A stretch of DNA of 64,000 nt from NCBI GenBank assembly GCA_019636345.1, contig JAHBXQ010000002.1, positions 558,001-622,000 of the forward strand. Direction: 5' to 3'. The notes below the pieces were generated by a model. That model was given only the letters and a program-made list of their open reading frames with translations. It did not search any database and had not been told where the DNA came from. Positions 61,831-64,000 of the stretch are shown piece after piece. Every line of letters begins with the position of its first letter. The first letter of the stretch is position 1. The stretch is from Pirellulales bacterium (GTDB lineage Bacteria; Planctomycetota; Planctomycetia; Pirellulales; Lacipirellulaceae). The position numbers were made by a program, and so were the translations under genes.

Positions 61831-63747
61831 ATGTCTGACTTGCACCTCAGCCGACTCGACGTGGCGATCATCGGCCTCTATTTGGCCGCGACGGTCGGCA
61901 TCGGTTTTTGGATTTCGAAACGGGCCTCGAAGAATATTCAGAACTACTTCCTCGGCGGCAACTCGATTCCCTGGTACGCGCTGGGCTTGTCGAACGCCTC
62001 GGGTATGTTCGACATCAGCGGCACCATGTGGATGGTGTACCTGCTGTTCGTCTACGGATTGAAGAGCGTTTGGATCCCCTGGTTGTGGCCCGTATTCAAC
62101 CAGGTGTTCATGATGGCGTTTCTGTCGATTTGGTTGCGCCGGTCAGGGGTGATGACTGGGGCCGAGTGGATTCGGTTTCGCTTCGGCGACGGCCCCGGGG
62201 CGCAACTTGCCCATATGGCGGTCGTGTTGTTTGCCCTGGTCAACGTGGTCGGATTCCTGGCGTACGGGTTCATCGGCGTCGGCAAGAGCGCGGCCAACTT
62301 CTTGCCTTGGGAACTTTCGATCGATCCGGCGACGAACGCGAATTACTACGGGCTTGCAATCACGTTGTTGACGACGGCGTACGTCGTGAAGGGAGGGATG
62401 TTCAGCGTCGTGTTCACCGAGATCCTGCAGTTTGCGATCATGACGATCGCGTGCATTTGGGTCGGCGTGATTGCGATGCAGCAGGTCGCCCCGGAGACGT
62501 TGGCGGCGGCGACGCCGGCAGGGTGGGGCGACTTGCGGTTTGGCGCCCGGCTCGATCTCGACTGGTCGAAGCTGCTTCCGGCCGCAGATGCAAAGATCGC
62601 CTCCGACGGTTGGCAGCTGTTCGGCTGGTTCGTCGGGCTGATGCTCATCAAGGGAACGCTGCAAAGCATCGCCGGCCCGGCCCCGAATTACGACATGCAA
62701 CGAGTCCTGTCGGCCCGTTCGCCGCGCGAGGCGGCCTATATGAGCGGCATCGTCAACGTCGTGCTGCTCGTGCCCCGGTACATGCTCGTAGCCGGGCTGA
62801 CCGTGCTCGCGCTGGCGTTCTTTGCCGACGAGTTGCGGGCTAAGGGAGACGCCGTCGACTTCGAGACCGTCTTGCCGTTGGCGATGCGCGAGTTCATGCC
62901 AAGCGGACTGCTTGGGCTGTTGGTCGCTGCGCTGTTGGCGGCGTTTATGTCGACCTACGCGGCCACCGTGAACGCGGCGCCGGCTTATGTGGTCAACGAC
63001 ATCTACAAGCGGTACGTGCGGCCGGACGGAACCGATCGTGAGTATGTGGCGATGAGCTATGCCGTGTCGATCGTCGTGGTGCTGATCGGCACGGCGATCG
63101 GGCTGTACGTCACCTCGCTCAGCGCGATCGTCCAATGGATCGTCACCGCACTGTACGGGGGCTACACGGCGGCGAACCTGCTGAAGTGGGTCTGGTGGAG
63201 GTTCAACAGCTACGGCTATTTCTGGGGGATGGCCGCGGGGATGGCGGCCGCGGGGATCGTGCCGAACGTCGCAGAGCGACTCGCCACGGCGGAGATCATC
63301 GGGCGCCACGCCGAGATCTACTGCTTTCCGCTTATCTTCGCCATTTCACTTGCCGGGTGCGTCGGCGGTTCGCTCGCAACGAGGCCGGACGATCTCGACG
63401 TGCTCAAGCGGTTTTACCTCAAAGTCCGTCCCTGGGGCTTCTGGGGGCCGATCCATGAATTGGTCGCCGACGACCGGCCGGGGGTGCAGCCGAACCGCGA
63501 CTTCGGCCGCGACATGCTCAACTCGGCGGTCGGCATCGCGTGGCAGACGGCGCTCACTGCGACCGGCGTCTTCATTGTCGTGCAAGATTGGCGAGGGCTC
63601 GCGTGGTCGTTGGCGACCGTCGCCTTGACCAGCTTGTTTCTGAAGATTTCCTGGTTGGACCGCATCGAGGACTATCCGCCCGACCTTGCGGCGATCGCCG
63701 GCGTCGAGACGCCCGTCGCCGCTCGGCAAGCGGCAGCAACGGGGTGA
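61831..63747 (+). CDS. Sodium:solute symporter (SSS family)
   Basis: The 638-aa protein has about 13-14 membrane helices and the SSS signature: RASKNIQNYFLGGNSIPWYALGLSNASG near the N-terminus, GVMTGAEWIRFRFG, and NAAPAYVVNDIYKRYV in the middle. SSS members carry sugars, sugar acids or other solutes with sodium. The neighbours GH130 and a GH5-like enzyme suggest manno-oligosaccharide or mannose uptake; this is inference. A long C-terminal part (about 520-638) adds one or two helices and a soluble tail. The next gene begins 5 bases after its stop. Confidence 0.93.
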   Translation: MSDLHLSRLDVAIIGLYLAATVGIGFWISKRASKNIQNYFLGGNSIPWYALGLSNASGMFDISGTMWMVYLLFVYGLKSVWIPWLWPVFNQVFMMAFLSIWLRRSGVMTGAEWIRFRFGDGPGAQLAHMAVVLFALVNVVGFLAYGFIGVGKSAANFLPWELSIDPATNANYYGLAITLLTTAYVVKGGMFSVVFTEILQFAIMTIACIWVGVIAMQQVAPETLAAATPAGWGDLRFGARLDLDWSKLLPAADAKIASDGWQLFGWFVGLMLIKGTLQSIAGPAPNYDMQRVLSARSPREAAYMSGIVNVVLLVPRYMLVAGLTVLALAFFADELRAKGDAVDFETVLPLAMREFMPSGLLGLLVAALLAAFMSTYAATVNAAPAYVVNDIYKRYVRPDGTDREYVAMSYAVSIVVVLIGTAIGLYVTSLSAIVQWIVTALYGGYTAANLLKWVWWRFNSYGYFWGMAAGMAAAGIVPNVAERLATAEIIGRHAEIYCFPLIFAISLAGCVGGSLATRPDDLDVLKRFYLKVRPWGFWGPIHELVADDRPGVQPNRDFGRDMLNSAVGIAWQTALTATGVFIVVQDWRGLAWSLATVALTSLFLKISWLDRIEDYPPDLAAIAGVETPVAARQAAATG

Positions 63748-63752
63748 GAGCC

Positions 63753-64000
63753 ATGGCTTGCGCGAGGCGAGGCGGCGACGGGCGGGGTCGGGGCGGTGCG
63801 AGGGGCATTGCCCGCATGGTTGCGGCCATGGCGACGATTGCGGTCGGGGCGATCTCGGCCTGCTTCGCGGTCCCGCGAGCGCAAGCGGCGGAGGGGCCGG
63901 AGTTCGAGCATTTCGTCACGGTCTGCGACGGCCGGTTCTTCGACGGCGAAAGACGACTGCGGTTCGTCTCCTGGAACATCCCCAACCTGATCGCGATCGA
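63753..64000 (+). CDS. Start of a secreted GH5-like enzyme (3' end outside window)
   Basis: From ATG 63753 about 82 codons are visible. A basic start and hydrophobic stretch (MVAAMATIAVGAISACFAVPRAQA) make a signal peptide. The mature protein starts with FEHFVTVCDGRFFDGERRLRFVSWNIPNL, which matches the opening of GH5-like mannanases and related clan A enzymes (the FxxxxxxFYDGxxxFRFxSWNIPNL pattern). The rest, including both catalytic Glu, lies outside. It follows the symporter by 5 bases and is probably co-transcribed. Confidence 0.75.
   Translation, partial: MACARRGGDGRGRGGARGIARMVAAMATIAVGAISACFAVPRAQAAEGPEFEHFVTVCDGRFFDGERRLRFVSWNIPNLIAI

Overview
The window is high-GC bacterial DNA with the marks of a Planctomycetota genome, most likely Pirellulales (Lacipirellulaceae-like). 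The marks are several secreted proteins ending in a PEP-CTERM sorting tail, some with a dockerin-like EF-hand pair just before it; a DUF1559 pseudopilin-like protein; an ECF sigma factor next to a FecR/LamG membrane protein; DevB/DevC/DevA-type exporter genes; a tagaturonate epimerase (UxaE); and many sugar-polymer hydrolases without SusC/SusD. The taxonomic call is inference from gene content.

Layout. 1-6.7 kb: end of a PTS EIIA-like gene, a protein of unknown function with a receiver-like tail, an ImmA/IrrE-like protease, a charge-block low-complexity protein, adenine deaminase and a short-chain dehydrogenase. 6.9-10.6 kb: two secreted PEP-CTERM proteins, one a pectate lyase. 11-20.5 kb: a 1233-aa transporter/acyltransferase/acyl-ACP ligase fusion (Aas type), then dnaK, an AT-rich foreign-looking gene, and clpB. 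20.5-24 kb: an RsbW-like kinase and a STAS antagonist (partner switching) plus small membrane proteins and a DUF1990 protein. 24.4-29.6 kb: an exporter operon with a DevB-like lipoprotein, two DevC-like permeases and an ABC ATPase fused to a cyclic-nucleotide-binding domain. 29.7-39.7 kb: a zinc-ribbon membrane protein, a methyltransferase, DNA polymerase III delta', an S41 protease, a TPR protein, tRNA-Ser(GCT) with a clear promoter and terminator, and a lysine-rich histone-H1-like protein.

39.7-55.1 kb looks like a pectin (rhamnogalacturonan/galactan) utilisation locus. A minus-strand operon with 2-3 nt gaps runs ECF sigma factor, FecR/LamG membrane protein, GH53 endo-galactanase, GH2 beta-galactosidase. 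Divergent from it are two paralogous PEP-CTERM proteins, a DUF1559 protein and a second GH53. Then come a GH28 polygalacturonase, a divergent XylR-type regulator and tagaturonate epimerase. Inferred flow: GH53 and GH2 trim galactan side chains, pectate lyase and GH28 cut the galacturonan backbone, and UxaE carries galacturonate-derived tagaturonate onward.

55.9-57.4 kb is a DEAD-box RNA helicase with a long, structured-looking leader. 57.5-64 kb is probably a mannoside locus: an MFS transporter and a LacI-type repressor on the minus strand, and on the plus strand a GH130 phosphorylase, a sodium:solute symporter and the start of a GH5-like (mannanase-type) secreted enzyme cut by the window edge. 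Two matching 12-bp near-palindromes in the LacI/GH130 divergent region are candidate operators. I see no rRNA, CRISPR array, insertion sequence or phage module.
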